Shown one piece after another: positions 45,613 to 54,760 of a DNA stretch of 58,878 nucleotides. Each line of letters opens with the position of its first letter. Positions within the stretch are counted from its first letter, which is position 1. The notes under the pieces were generated by a model. The model had not been told where the DNA came from. It saw nothing but the letters and a program-made list of their open reading frames with translations, and did not search any database. The DNA lies in NCBI GenBank assembly GCA_947589425.1, contig CANQAV010000013.1, positions 1-58,878 on the forward strand, in the 5' to 3' direction. Source of the stretch: Candidatus Gastranaerophilales bacterium (GTDB taxonomy: Bacteria; Cyanobacteriota; Vampirovibrionia; Gastranaerophilales; Gastranaerophilaceae). Made by a program: the position numbers and the translations under genes.

Positions 45613-47355
45613 ATGTCAAAAAAAATCATTATCTCGGAAAAAGATAACATTGCAGCGGTTATAGAGGATAATAAAGTATCCGAATTTTTTGTTTCCAAAG
45701 GAGATGTTTTATTGGGAGATGTTTATTTGTCCCGTGTAGATAACGTTCTTCCTTCAATTGAAGCTGCGTTTGTTGATGTCGGAATGAATGACAAAATGGG
45801 CTTTATCCACACGGACGACATACAGGGCGAAGGAAGCCTTAAAGAAAAAGTTAAACCAAACCAAAAATTGATTGTACAAGTAATAAAAGAGCCAACGGGG
45901 CACAAAGGTCCGAGGGTTACAACGGCGCTTTCTTTGCCGGGAAGATTTTTGGTTTTACTTCCCGATGAAAAAGGGGTTAATGTTTCTAAAAAAATTACCT
46001 CTCAAAAAGAAAGAGCAAGGCTTAAATCAATCGTAAGCCTTTTAAAACCCGTGGGTGTCGGGGTAATTGTAAGGACCGAAGCCGAAGGACAGACGGATTC
46101 CGAAATTCAGGAAGATTTGGAAATTTTACTTGAAAAATGGAATTCAATTGTAAATACTGCGGACAGCGCACAGCCTCCGACCCTTTTATATCGTGATCAG
46201 GATTTATTATATCGTGTTATAAGAGAAGCATGCGACAATAATACGGAAGAAATCGTTGTGGATACGGCTTTTGCACTTCATCGCACAACGCAGTTATTAC
46301 AGCACTGGAACATGCAAATAAAAGTTAATCTTCACAAAGGCACTGAGCCTCTGCTTGTTGCAACAGGCGTTAACAAAGAAATAATGAATTCGCTTAACAC
46401 AAAAGTAAATCTTCCTCTCGGCGGATATCTTTTTATCCAGCAAACCGAAGCTCTTACAGTAGTTGACGTTAACTCGGGTAAATTTACAAGTTCATCCAAT
46501 CAGGCGGAAACCATTTTAAAAACTAATCTTCAAGCGGCAGATGAAATAGGACGTCAATTAAAATTAAGAAATATAGGCGGTATGGTTGTAATTGACTTTA
46601 TAGATATGGCTTCCCGCATGGATAAACTTGCGCTTTTGGAGCATTTTGAACTTGTTTTGGAAAAAGATAAAGCAAAACCGCAAATCGGTCAGCTTTCCGA
46701 CCTCGGTCTGGTAGAATTAACAAGACACAGACAGGGACAAAGTTTATCGGAAATTTTCACTAAAAAATGTGATAAATGTCAAGGACAAGGTTTTGTAATT
46801 GATGAGCTCAAATTTTCAACTCCTACTGCCGTAGGCGAAAACAGAGCAAAAATGAACAAAATTAAAGGTCCTTTCGGGGCAAATTTCTCAAATGAAGGAA
46901 CGCCAAACCAAAAAAATCATAAGTTTGATAAAAATCAAAGAAAAAATAAAAACTTTAAAAATAATGAACAAAATAATCAAAATGAAAACAAAGATCTTAC
47001 AAAAGAACAGGTAAACGACATGATTGATGATTTAATCAAAGATGTTGTTATCGAAGGGGCAAGTGAGGCAATAAAAGAAAATAATGAAGATAAAATCCAA
47101 AAACTTGAAAAAACAAGCGAAGATAATACCCTAAAAGAAGCTATTGAAAGCGCTGTCGGAGAAATTAAAGAAGAAAATAAACCCGAAAAAGCGCCCAAAA
47201 AACTTCCGAGAAAAGCTAAGAAAACAAAGAAAAAAGAGGAAAATGTTGAAGAAACTTCTCAAAGTGCACCAAAAGAAGAAGTAAAAACGGAAGATGCCTC
47301 TGCTAAACCAAAAAGAAGAACAAGGAGAACAAAAAGTGCTAAAACCGCTTCATAA
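45613..47355 (+). CDS. rng: ribonuclease E/G family
   Basis: 580 residues. It matures rRNA/tRNA and degrades mRNA. The S1 domain is at about 35-120 (GDVYLSRVDNVLPSIEAAFV). The catalytic core holds TVVDVNSGKF and GGMVVIDFIDMASRMD with metal-binding Asp residues, and the zinc-link CDKCQGQG is near residue 389. After about residue 410 a 170-residue Lys/Glu-rich disordered tail ends in KPKRRTRRTK, a likely RNA- or partner-binding tail as in cyanobacterial RNase E. SD AAAGGA. The end overlaps the next gene by 20 nt. Confidence 0.93.
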   Translation: MSKKIIISEKDNIAAVIEDNKVSEFFVSKGDVLLGDVYLSRVDNVLPSIEAAFVDVGMNDKMGFIHTDDIQGEGSLKEKVKPNQKLIVQVIKEPTGHKGPRVTTALSLPGRFLVLLPDEKGVNVSKKITSQKERARLKSIVSLLKPVGVGVIVRTEAEGQTDSEIQEDLEILLEKWNSIVNTADSAQPPTLLYRDQDLLYRVIREACDNNTEEIVVDTAFALHRTTQLLQHWNMQIKVNLHKGTEPLLVATGVNKEIMNSLNTKVNLPLGGYLFIQQTEALTVVDVNSGKFTSSSNQAETILKTNLQAADEIGRQLKLRNIGGMVVIDFIDMASRMDKLALLEHFELVLEKDKAKPQIGQLSDLGLVELTRHRQGQSLSEIFTKKCDKCQGQGFVIDELKFSTPTAVGENRAKMNKIKGPFGANFSNEGTPNQKNHKFDKNQRKNKNFKNNEQNNQNENKDLTKEQVNDMIDDLIKDVVIEGASEAIKENNEDKIQKLEKTSEDNTLKEAIESAVGEIKEENKPEKAPKKLPRKAKKTKKKEENVEETSQSAPKEEVKTEDASAKPKRRTRRTKSAKTAS

Positions 47356-47776
47356 ATTTATATTGGTTTTGTTTCTTTTTTATTTTCTGGGCTGCACTTC
47401 ATGTGTTTTAGCCGTTGAAGAAACAAGCGTTGTGAATAAAACTCAAAATCAAATGGAGCTTGTTCAAAAAGATGTTAAAGTTAACGACCTTGATATTGAG
47501 CCCATAAACACCTCGGCAATAAAAAATGATGTTGTGCCCGATACAAAAAAAGAAGCAAAAAAAGTACTTATGCTTTTCATAAAAGCCATGTTCATTGTTA
47601 CCTTGTGCGCAGGTCTTACATATTTAGGATTTTTGTATGCCAAAAAATATCACAGCGAAATGCTAAACACAAATGAGCCAAAAGATTTTGATATGTTGGA
47701 CTTGGCAACTCCGCAAGACAAACAGGATGCTCTAAAATCCTTCCTCAAACGAAGCAAGACTACCCGAGCCAAGTGA
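47336..47776 (+). CDS. membrane protein of unknown function downstream of RNase E/G
   Basis: 146 residues. A hydrophobic N-terminus (FILVLFLFYFLGCTSCVLA) may be a signal peptide; the lipobox-like FLGC is not canonical. An acidic loop follows, then one membrane helix at about 75-98 (LMLFIKAMFIVTLCAGLTYL), and a short Lys-rich tail. GTG start at 47336 with AAGGAG 8 nt upstream, inside the RNase gene. Possibly anchors or couples to the RNase; this is only context. Confidence 0.6.
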   Translation: MLKPLHKFILVLFLFYFLGCTSCVLAVEETSVVNKTQNQMELVQKDVKVNDLDIEPINTSAIKNDVVPDTKKEAKKVLMLFIKAMFIVTLCAGLTYLGFLYAKKYHSEMLNTNEPKDFDMLDLATPQDKQDALKSFLKRSKTTRAK

Positions 47777-48485
47777 GCTTAGATTGCAGGGCAATCTTAG
47801 CGAACGACGGCGAGGGCAAAGGTGTGTGGAGCACACGCACGGCAAGCGTGGAGCTTGACGGGCTTGTGCGTAATCCGTACCATGGCGACGTTTCAAATTC
47901 CTGCCCGAAGGGCGAATTTGTCAGGAGCAAAATACGTAAGCCGAGGTGAAGCAACCTTTTTCCTATTCATTTAATAAATTAACTTTTATTCTTTTTCCTT
48001 CTTCATTTTTCTTTCTTTGTCACTCATACGCCGTAATGCAAAGAAAGAAAAATGAAGCAAAAAGAAAGAAACCTCGGCTTAGTTTAATGTGGGTTACTTG
48101 TGGTGCACTAAGTTCAAGCTATGCTTTCGGGGAACTCGCTTACGCTCAAACAGCCCCTACAGCATATCTTTCGCTAAGTGCACGTGAAATAATGCCATAA
48201 CGCAAAGAATGCGTTAGCCAGAGCCCCCGGGAGCCATGCGTGAGCCGATGCGATAATCGGCAAGCGGTCAGCTTGACGATTAAGCATAACGACGGCGAGG
48301 GCAAAGGTTGCTTCAGCCCTTTGCGAACGTAAAAGTGAGCATTAGGGATGAAGTATGCGAAAGAGTGCGTAAGAAAATTAGACCGCAGGTCTAAATTTTC
48401 AAGCACTTGAGCTGTGCGAAGGGCGTGACGGCAGACTGTTGAAGTCCGGCGGACAGAGCGCAGACATTTCTATAATCCCGAGCTG
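47777..48485. repeat. GC-rich mosaic of short repeats and hairpins, apparently non-coding
   Basis: About 700 nt with far higher G+C than the rest (33 of 60 in 47761-47820). An exact 21-bp direct repeat (core CGACGGCGAGGGCAA) is at 47803-47823 and 48288-48308. A second 21-bp unit (CGGCAAGCG...AGCTTGACG) is at 47840-47860 and 48258-48278, with the order of the two units swapped between the halves. A 12-bp inverted pair is at 47948-47959 and 48303-48314. GAGCTGTGC occurs at 48409 and 48480. Hairpins include CCGAT/ATCGG near 48245 and AAATTTAGACC/GGTCTAA near 48380. Open frames here lack SD sites and sensible composition. Confidence 0.7.
47937..48081. repeat. nested long inverted repeat
   Basis: Outer arms TAAGCCGAGGT (47937-47947) and ACCTCGGCTTA (48071-48081) are perfect complements. 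Inside, CTTCATTTTTCTTTCTTTG (48001-48019) and its exact complement (48039-48057) form a 19-bp stem with a 19-nt loop, extended outwards by CTTTTT/AAAAAG across a small bulge. It could form a large RNA hairpin or a cruciform. Confidence 0.8.
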
Positions 48486-48576
48486 TGCAAAATACAATCA
48501 CAAATTAAAATCTTAAAATTCCCTTTACATTCCGTATATTTTAATTCTATTTAATGTAAAATATATAAACGGAATT

Positions 48577-49902
48577 ATGAAAGACAAAACAAACAGCCAA
48601 GAATATGAACAATGGAGGGAATCAAGCATCAAAGCGCTGATACCTTTTATTGTTTTTGTACTTTTCTACTTTGGTTTTTCGCTGTGGACAAGGGACTTTT
48701 CAAAAGTGCCCATGACAATTGCCTTCATTATTTCTTCCGCTGTTGCGCTCACTTTAAACCACAAAGAAAAATTAACCAAAAAAATTGAACTTTTTGCCCT
48801 CGGAATGGGCAACAAAGACATAATGATTATGTGCTTGATTTTTATTCTCTCGGGCGCATTTGCTTCAATTGCTCAAGCCACGGGAGGAGTAGAGAGTGCG
48901 GTTAATATTGCTCTGCATTTTATAAATGCAAAATATATAATTGCGGGACTTTTTATTTTAAGCGCACTGATATCTCTTTCAATAGGTACATCCTGCGGAA
49001 CAATCGCCGCTATGGCGCCGATTGCGGTATCAATTTCCGAGACTCTCGGGGTAAACCCCTCTTTTGTATTGGGCGCAGTTGTAGGGGGCGCAATGTTCGG
49101 GGACAACATGTCTTTAATTTCGGATACTAAAATCGCAGCAAGCAGAACTCAAAATGTAAAAATCAGGGACGAAATGTTCTATAACCTTAAAATCATAACT
49201 CTGCCCGCTATTTTATGTATTATTTTATATTTTATGCCTCATTTCACATCATTTTCACAAGAAATTCAATCAAACGTCATTACGCTCGACAACTATATTA
49301 AAGTAATTCCTTATATTTTGCTTTTACTCTTCGGTATTGCAGGGATAAACGTAATGTTTCTATTACTTTTGGGAATTATTTTGAACACAATAATCGGGCT
49401 TTGTTATCATATCTATGATATTTTTGATGCTTTCAGCGTTATAGGACAAGGCTGCCAGAGCATGGCATCCACTTTAATCGTTGCAATGCTTGCGGGAGGA
49501 CTTTTACTTCTTGTAAGATACAACGGGGGAATTAATTTTATAATAAAACAAACCGAAGGCTGGATAAAAAGCAAAAAGACCTGCGAAATCGGAATTTGTT
49601 TTCTTGTGGGCATAATTAACCTTTTTACCGCAAACAATACCGTTGCAATAATAACTTCAGGCTCAATTGCAAAAGAATTATCTCAAAAACATAATTTAAA
49701 ACCCGAAAGAACTGCAAGTCTCCTTGATACCACTTCCTGTATCATACAGGGAATGATACCTTACGGAGCGCAGATATTAATTGCTTCAAGCCTTGCAGGC
49801 GCAGTTTCCGCAAGTTCTTTTACCGTAATGAAAGGGCTATATTACCCTATTTTAATGCTCTTTGGGCTTATTTTGTCAATTTCAAAAACAAAAAACAATT
49901 AA
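48577..49902 (+). CDS. nhaC: NhaC-family sodium/proton antiporter
   Basis: 441 residues, about 11-12 membrane helices. Family motifs: GTSCGTIAAMAPIAVSISET, then GGAMFGDNMSLISDTKIAAS (the conserved Asp residues) and TTSCIIQGMIPYGAQ. Exports sodium or exchanges malate/lactate; the exact substrate is uncertain. The start region is AT-rich with a weak GGAA site. It lies just after the GC-rich mosaic and stands alone. Confidence 0.9.
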   Translation: MKDKTNSQEYEQWRESSIKALIPFIVFVLFYFGFSLWTRDFSKVPMTIAFIISSAVALTLNHKEKLTKKIELFALGMGNKDIMIMCLIFILSGAFASIAQATGGVESAVNIALHFINAKYIIAGLFILSALISLSIGTSCGTIAAMAPIAVSISETLGVNPSFVLGAVVGGAMFGDNMSLISDTKIAASRTQNVKIRDEMFYNLKIITLPAILCIILYFMPHFTSFSQEIQSNVITLDNYIKVIPYILLLLFGIAGINVMFLLLLGIILNTIIGLCYHIYDIFDAFSVIGQGCQSMASTLIVAMLAGGLLLLVRYNGGINFIIKQTEGWIKSKKTCEIGICFLVGIINLFTANNTVAIITSGSIAKELSQKHNLKPERTASLLDTTSCIIQGMIPYGAQILIASSLAGAVSASSFTVMKGLYYPILMLFGLILSISKTKNN

Positions 49903-49912
49903 AATAATTTTG

Positions 49913-49942
49913 TTGACATAAAACAACATCTTTTATTATCAT
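49913..49942 (+). promoter_or_regulatory. promoter of the GT-C-like gene
   Basis: Perfect TTGACA at 49913-49918. The -10 is either TATCAT (49937-49942, 18-nt spacer) or TATTAT (49934-49939, 15-nt spacer). Confidence 0.55.
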
Positions 49943-49966
49943 ATTAACATTAATAAGGAAAACCTG

Positions 49967-51433
49967 ATGGATAGCAAAAAACTGACCGTAAAAAAACTTT
50001 TTGACATATTTTTATGCATAATATCAATAACGGGCTTTTTAATAATGTGTTATATGACTTATAAATCTTGGTATCCGTGGATTGATGAAGTAAATGCCTG
50101 GAATATCTCACATGATTTAAGCTTCATTGAATATTTTAAAGTAGCAAAATATGAAGGTCATATGTTTTTATGGTACACAATTTTGTCTCCTTTTGCCAAA
50201 AACGAATGGGGTTTTCCTTCTTCACTATATTTTGCAAATTTTATATTTCTTTTTGGCTCAATAATTCTTCTATGGCTTGCCCGCCCTTTAAATTCCCTAA
50301 TGAAAACTTTAATTACTTTTTCCTTTCCGATAAGAGTATTTTCAAAACTTGCAAGATGTTATTCTATCGGACTTTTCTTCCTTTTTTCAATAGCATCTTT
50401 ATATCCTAAAAGATTAAAACATCCCCTATTTTATTCTTTTTTAATTATTCTTGCTGCAAATACAAGCGTAATGGCGCTTGTCGGAGCATTTATTTTCGGA
50501 CTTGCATTTTTATATGACATAATTAAAGAATTTAAAAATAAGTTATTTTCAAAAAAAGATTTAATTTTAACTCTTTCAATCCTTTTATTCGGAGCAATTT
50601 TAATTTTAATTCAACTCGGAAAAAGCCAAACGCCAATGTTTATTACAGAAAACCCAACAAACTATAATTCCGCTTTGATGTTTTTTTCAAATTTTCAATT
50701 ACGTGACAAACTCTATTATCCAAGCAATATATTTACCAACACAACATATACCCTTATTACAATGATATGCCTTATTATGTTAAGCCCTGTAGTTATGAAA
50801 AAAAATAAACAACCGCTGTTTTTCCTTTTCGGAACCATAGGATTATTGACTTGCATATTCTCATTTGTATACGGAGGTCAGGCAAATCACCACAGCTTTA
50901 TTTATATTTATATAATAATTGCAATGTGGCTGTTTTTATCCGAATACAAAATTGAAAATATAAGAGAAAAAATTTACACAGGAATTTTTATGCTTTTTCT
51001 CTTGGGTATATTTTTTAATTATGATTATAAATATGTATACTCGGGTCAAGCAAGAACGGTGTTTAAAGAATATATCACAAAGCATCAAAATGACTTTCAA
51101 AATCATAAAATATTTTTCTTCCCGAGCTATTCATACTCTAAAGAAGTTATTCCTTATTTATATCAATATAATCTTCAATTCTATGACAGCCACGGAAATA
51201 ACCTGGAAAGTCTTGAAGCATATAAAGTCCAATGGAAAGATAGAATTGTTGATTTTGATAAAATTGCCGATATGTTGAATGAAAATGAAACAGCGTACTT
51301 TTTTACAACAAACAAAAATCATTTAATACTTGAGCTTAGTGAAAAATCAAACAAAAACAAAAACAAAATCCAAGTTACAAATGAACAAACTGTTTCAAGC
51401 ATAACTATTCAAACAATAAAAAAAGCAAAATAA
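49967..51433 (+). CDS. multi-pass GT-C-like membrane protein
   Basis: 488 residues, about ten membrane helices, then a soluble C-terminal domain from about residue 370. The first extracytoplasmic loop has WYPWIDEVNAWNISHDLS, with an Asp-Glu pair like the catalytic loop of GT-C (PMT/ArnT-type) glycosyltransferases that use lipid-linked sugars. AAGGAA SD and a TTGACA promoter. It would act at the outer face of the inner membrane; donor and acceptor are unknown. Confidence 0.6.
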   Translation: MDSKKLTVKKLFDIFLCIISITGFLIMCYMTYKSWYPWIDEVNAWNISHDLSFIEYFKVAKYEGHMFLWYTILSPFAKNEWGFPSSLYFANFIFLFGSIILLWLARPLNSLMKTLITFSFPIRVFSKLARCYSIGLFFLFSIASLYPKRLKHPLFYSFLIILAANTSVMALVGAFIFGLAFLYDIIKEFKNKLFSKKDLILTLSILLFGAILILIQLGKSQTPMFITENPTNYNSALMFFSNFQLRDKLYYPSNIFTNTTYTLITMICLIMLSPVVMKKNKQPLFFLFGTIGLLTCIFSFVYGGQANHHSFIYIYIIIAMWLFLSEYKIENIREKIYTGIFMLFLLGIFFNYDYKYVYSGQARTVFKEYITKHQNDFQNHKIFFFPSYSYSKEVIPYLYQYNLQFYDSHGNNLESLEAYKVQWKDRIVDFDKIADMLNENETAYFFTTNKNHLILELSEKSNKNKNKIQVTNEQTVSSITIQTIKKAK

Positions 51434-51514
51434 AATCACGACCGTATATTCAATAAATATATAGTTGAATGCCATATTTTTCTTGTTATATCAAATCAAA
51501 CAAAACCAAAAAAT

Positions 51515-52468
51515 TTATAAGCCTGTTTTTTCGTTAAGCTTAAAGTGGTCGATTAATTTAATTATAGATAAAATTTCTTCAAACATTTTGGTGAATTGTT
51601 TTTCATCAGTTACGGGTTTTATCAAACTGCCGATTGAAAATAAATCCTGTGAGGTAGAAAGTGCTACAACCAGTTGTTTTTCATAAAAAGCACAAGATAC
51701 TTTGGATGCAGTAAATACTGTTTTGATATTCTTTAACCTCTCCATAAAAGAAGGGGTTATAAGATATCTTGCTTCAACTTCATCATTTGTATAAACATCA
51801 AATTTTTTATTAAATTCAATATCCTCAAGTTCCGTATGTCTAAGTTTTTTTAACGGAGATTGTTTTTCTATGGTATTTGGTTTTATTACGGTATGGCAGG
51901 TAAAGTTTTTATTCATATTAAGCACAACTATAACGCCGCTGAAAATATTAGTTTTCTGCTTACGAGTGCCACGGTAAAGACTACATTCGACAATATCAAA
52001 TGCTACATCCTTATACGAGCCTTTAAACATATCATCATACGATTCGCCGGTAAACCTTCTTAAAACGCCGGATTCAAAAAACATATTGCTTTTGCTGTAT
52101 GACTTGTACATATTGCAATTCCATTTAAGCTTTTCAAAGCATCCGCATACAACAGGCATTACTTTATCTTTCAGACGTTGTTCAAAAATTTTTTTAATAA
52201 ATAAAGGTATGGCAATTGCAATAGCATAGATAAAACAAGGAATTTTTGCCATAAATTTTTGTTCATCTATACCCATTTTGCCGGTCATTATAAAAATTAC
52301 AAATGCAGTACCAATGATTAGTAATATTAATGAAATAAAAATTGCCAAAAAGAGCATCATTTTTCTTTCATTTTCAAATCTGGATATTTCAGGAATGATA
52401 ATTTTATGAAATTTCGCAAAGAAATCATTGCGCATTTTGTTATATATTGCAACATTAGAGTTTTGCAT
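51515..52468 (-). CDS. DUF3137 membrane protein, LemA partner
   Basis: 317 residues. Two membrane helices (about 42-62 and 76-92) are followed by a cytoplasmic domain (about 100-317) with SGVLRRFTGESYDDMF and IFSGVIVVLNMNKNFTCHTV, as in DUF3137 (galanin-like) proteins. It lies 11 nt after lemA, the known pairing. AAGG before the ATG. Function of the pair is unknown. Confidence 0.75.
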   Translation of the reverse strand: MQNSNVAIYNKMRNDFFAKFHKIIIPEISRFENERKMMLFLAIFISLILLIIGTAFVIFIMTGKMGIDEQKFMAKIPCFIYAIAIAIPLFIKKIFEQRLKDKVMPVVCGCFEKLKWNCNMYKSYSKSNMFFESGVLRRFTGESYDDMFKGSYKDVAFDIVECSLYRGTRKQKTNIFSGVIVVLNMNKNFTCHTVIKPNTIEKQSPLKKLRHTELEDIEFNKKFDVYTNDEVEARYLITPSFMERLKNIKTVFTASKVSCAFYEKQLVVALSTSQDLFSIGSLIKPVTDEKQFTKMFEEILSIIKLIDHFKLNEKTGL

Positions 52469-52479
52469 AATTTAAAACC

Positions 52480-53058
52480 TTATTTAAAAAATTCACTTGC
52501 GTTAACGGGATTTTTTTCACTTTCTGCCGCTTCAAAAAAGTTTTGTGCCTTAATTCCGATTAAGCTTGCTATCAATGAAGAAGGGAATATTTCAACGGCA
52601 TTATTTAAATCGTTAACGGAAGTGTTGTAAAATCTTCTTGCAGCCGCTATGTGTTCTTCCGTTTCGTTATATGTCTGCATAGCCATAATCATTGTGCTAT
52701 CTGATTTTAATTGGGGATAATTTTCAACAGACACAAGAAATTGCTGCATTTTGTTTCTGATTTGGTTATCTATATCCAATTTGCCTGCAATATTTTCAAA
52801 GTTATCAGGGATAGCTAAGGCTTGCGAACGTAATTTTGTTATATCTTCCATTAAGCCTCTTTCGTGTTCCATGAATTTTTGAGCAATTGTAAGTATATTT
52901 GGAATTAAATCATAACGTTTTTTAAGCTGTACATCTATACCGGAAAAAGCTTCTTTTACTTTATTTTTCTTTTTGATAAGAGATGCATATGTATTGTATA
53001 AAGCTGTTAATAATACAAGTGCTATAACTATTGATGCAATAATGATTATGATATTCAT
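52480..53058 (-). CDS. lemA: LemA family protein
   Basis: 192 residues. One N-terminal membrane helix (MNIIIIIASIVIALVLLTAL), then YNTYASLIKKKNKVKEAFSG and IDVQLKKRYDLIPNILTIAQ, the LemA signature, and a helical bundle (ARRFYNTSVNDLNNAVEIFP). Good SD (AAGGAG). Forms an operon with the DUF3137 gene. Confidence 0.92.
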   Translation of the reverse strand: MNIIIIIASIVIALVLLTALYNTYASLIKKKNKVKEAFSGIDVQLKKRYDLIPNILTIAQKFMEHERGLMEDITKLRSQALAIPDNFENIAGKLDIDNQIRNKMQQFLVSVENYPQLKSDSTMIMAMQTYNETEEHIAAARRFYNTSVNDLNNAVEIFPSSLIASLIGIKAQNFFEAAESEKNPVNASEFFK

Positions 53059-53336
53059 TTTTTATCTCCTTTTATAGTGTTATCTGTAATTATAAAATTA
53101 TATCGGATATAAAGCTTAATATCTATCATTCATTCTCTTGATTTCATTTTAAGCGTAATTTACAAATTCCCCCTGAAAAGTTATATTCCCTGTATTTAAT
53201 TTTTATAAACTTTATAAATAATCCGGCTAAACAAATTGCGCTAATTAAATTTTCACAAGAAGCTCTTGCAAACAGGTAATCCTTGCCCGGAAAACTATTG
53301 CATCTCAAACAAATATAAGAAAGCGCTTAGGCGCAA
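53059..53336. other. 278-bp gap with a possible decayed coding remnant
   Basis: No intact gene. On the plus strand, 53214-53276 reads NNPAKQIALIKFSQEALANR then stop, which looks like decayed protein-coding sequence but is too short to name. A GCGC-TTAG-GCGC mini-hairpin (53323-53334) lies just after the end of the LOG-like gene and may be a weak terminator. The lemA promoter must lie near 53070-53110. Confidence 0.35.
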
Positions 53337-53984
53337 TTATTTTGCAGTTTTTGTTTCATCAATTAAGTTTAATAAATCAAGTTCGCTATCGGCAATTTTA
53401 TATAAAACTTCAGGCGGGCATTTTATAAGTCCTGATTTATATAATTGTTCATATTGAGTTGTAAGCCCTTTAAAAAATTCTTTACCTACTAAAATCACCT
53501 GTTTTTTATTTTCCGGTTTTCCGTAATAATTTTTAGCGATTAGTGTCGCTGCTTCTTGAATTGTAGATACACTGCCCGGAAAAACAACAATTGTATCTGC
53601 TACATCTGCAAATTTTTCAATTCTTTCAGCTTCGCTGTTTGTTGTTGTTAAGGGTATGCAATTTTCCAAATCTTCATCTCCCCATAAGGGATTTGCAATG
53701 ATTGCCAAATTCTGCAAAGGTTTATTTTGCTCATCTCTTTTTGAATACTCTTGCCCTGTTTTATATGCGCTGCCCATTATACCTGAGTTTCCGCATCCGT
53801 GTACTATATTTTTTCCCGACAGCACAATTGCTTTTGTGATATTGGAGCACATGTCCATATATTTTAATATTTCATCACTTTGTTTGGAACTGCCAAGAAT
53901 AGCAACAGTATTAGATTTTGATTGAGGTGAATAATATTTTTCAGGTATAGTTTCAGCTATATTTGCCCTAAATGAAATTTGCAT
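53337..53984 (-). CDS. LOG/TIGR00730-like protein with altered active-site motif
   Basis: 215 residues. Rossmann-like fold of the LOG (lonely guy) phosphoribohydrolase family: VAILGSSKQSDEIL, IVHGCGNSGIMGSAYKTGQE, SEAERIEKFADVADTIVVF, and PGSVSTIQEAATLI where the family has PGGxGTxxE. Both glycines of the motif are Ser while the Glu (144) is kept. ISFRA is at residues 3-7. ATG at 53984 with AAAGG upstream; the longer frame start at 54023 has no site. It may cut nucleoside monophosphates or be a sensor; substrate unknown. Confidence 0.7.
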   Translation of the reverse strand: MQISFRANIAETIPEKYYSPQSKSNTVAILGSSKQSDEILKYMDMCSNITKAIVLSGKNIVHGCGNSGIMGSAYKTGQEYSKRDEQNKPLQNLAIIANPLWGDEDLENCIPLTTTNSEAERIEKFADVADTIVVFPGSVSTIQEAATLIAKNYYGKPENKKQVILVGKEFFKGLTTQYEQLYKSGLIKCPPEVLYKIADSELDLLNLIDETKTAK

Positions 53985-54196
53985 ATTGTAAACCTTTTCA
54001 TTTTTTATATTGGTATAAAACAAGAAAATAAAATTTTTTTGTGCGGGAGCTTAACGGCATAATTCGCATTTGAAGAAGAATTTTAAATATTTTTATTTTT
54101 TGACGTTTATTTATAATTTTAAATTTAAATTCGGCAATTGGTAATAATTCAAAAATCTGTATAAATTTACGACAGAGGTGTTATATTGCTTTGCTA

Positions 54197-54760
54197 TTAT
54201 TGTTTAGTTTGTTCTTTAGTGTTCTTATTGTTAAGTATAAGATTTGAAATCAATAAAGCAGGAGTCGTTGTTATTAAAGATGATGTTAATATTTTATCAA
54301 GTTTATCAGGAACTTTTTTAGCAAAACAAACCAATCCTGTCATAACTGCCATTAAAGCCCCGAGCGCAAAAGATGGAATTATACTATATTTTAAATTTTC
54401 TTTCTTTTCTTTATTTTTTATTTCTTGGTATTGTTTATTTTTTTCTTCATCACCAAAATCAACTTTTTGTTTTTCTTCTTTTAGACCCTGAGCGCCAAGC
54501 AGTGTAATTAATGAAATAAAATAAGCTCCTATAGCTTTGTTTAAAGGTTTTTTTATACCTGCTAATTTGGTTAGTGCACCAACACCAACGCCGATTATTG
54601 CCGCAAGACCTTCGGCTTTTTGCTGCTCTTTATAGCTTTTTTTCAAAAATTGATTATCAATCGCCTTTTTTTGCGTGATATCCATTGAATTTTTAAAAGA
54701 AATGTTCTTATTTGACTTTAAATTACCGTTTAATTTATTTGGTACTATTGATAAAATCAT
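54197..54760 (-). CDS. small membrane protein with ISFKN tag
   Basis: 187 residues. The N-terminus is MILSIVPNKLNGNLKSNKN then ISFKN (residues 20-24), followed by a helical region, about four membrane helices (GLAAIIGVGVGALTKLAG, AIGAYFISLITLLGAQGL, then two after residue 125) and a charged linker between them. AGGAAGG before the ATG. It overlaps the end of a decayed gene upstream. Family not recognised. Confidence 0.6.
   Translation of the reverse strand: MILSIVPNKLNGNLKSNKNISFKNSMDITQKKAIDNQFLKKSYKEQQKAEGLAAIIGVGVGALTKLAGIKKPLNKAIGAYFISLITLLGAQGLKEEKQKVDFGDEEKNKQYQEIKNKEKKENLKYSIIPSFALGALMAVMTGLVCFAKKVPDKLDKILTSSLITTTPALLISNLILNNKNTKEQTKQ

Noticed and set aside
47760-48406. Three open frames of 64-86 codons in the GC-rich mosaic
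   Set aside because: No SD, composition rich in Ser/Pro/Leu typical of random GC-rich sequence, they overlap on both strands and run through hairpin arms and repeats.
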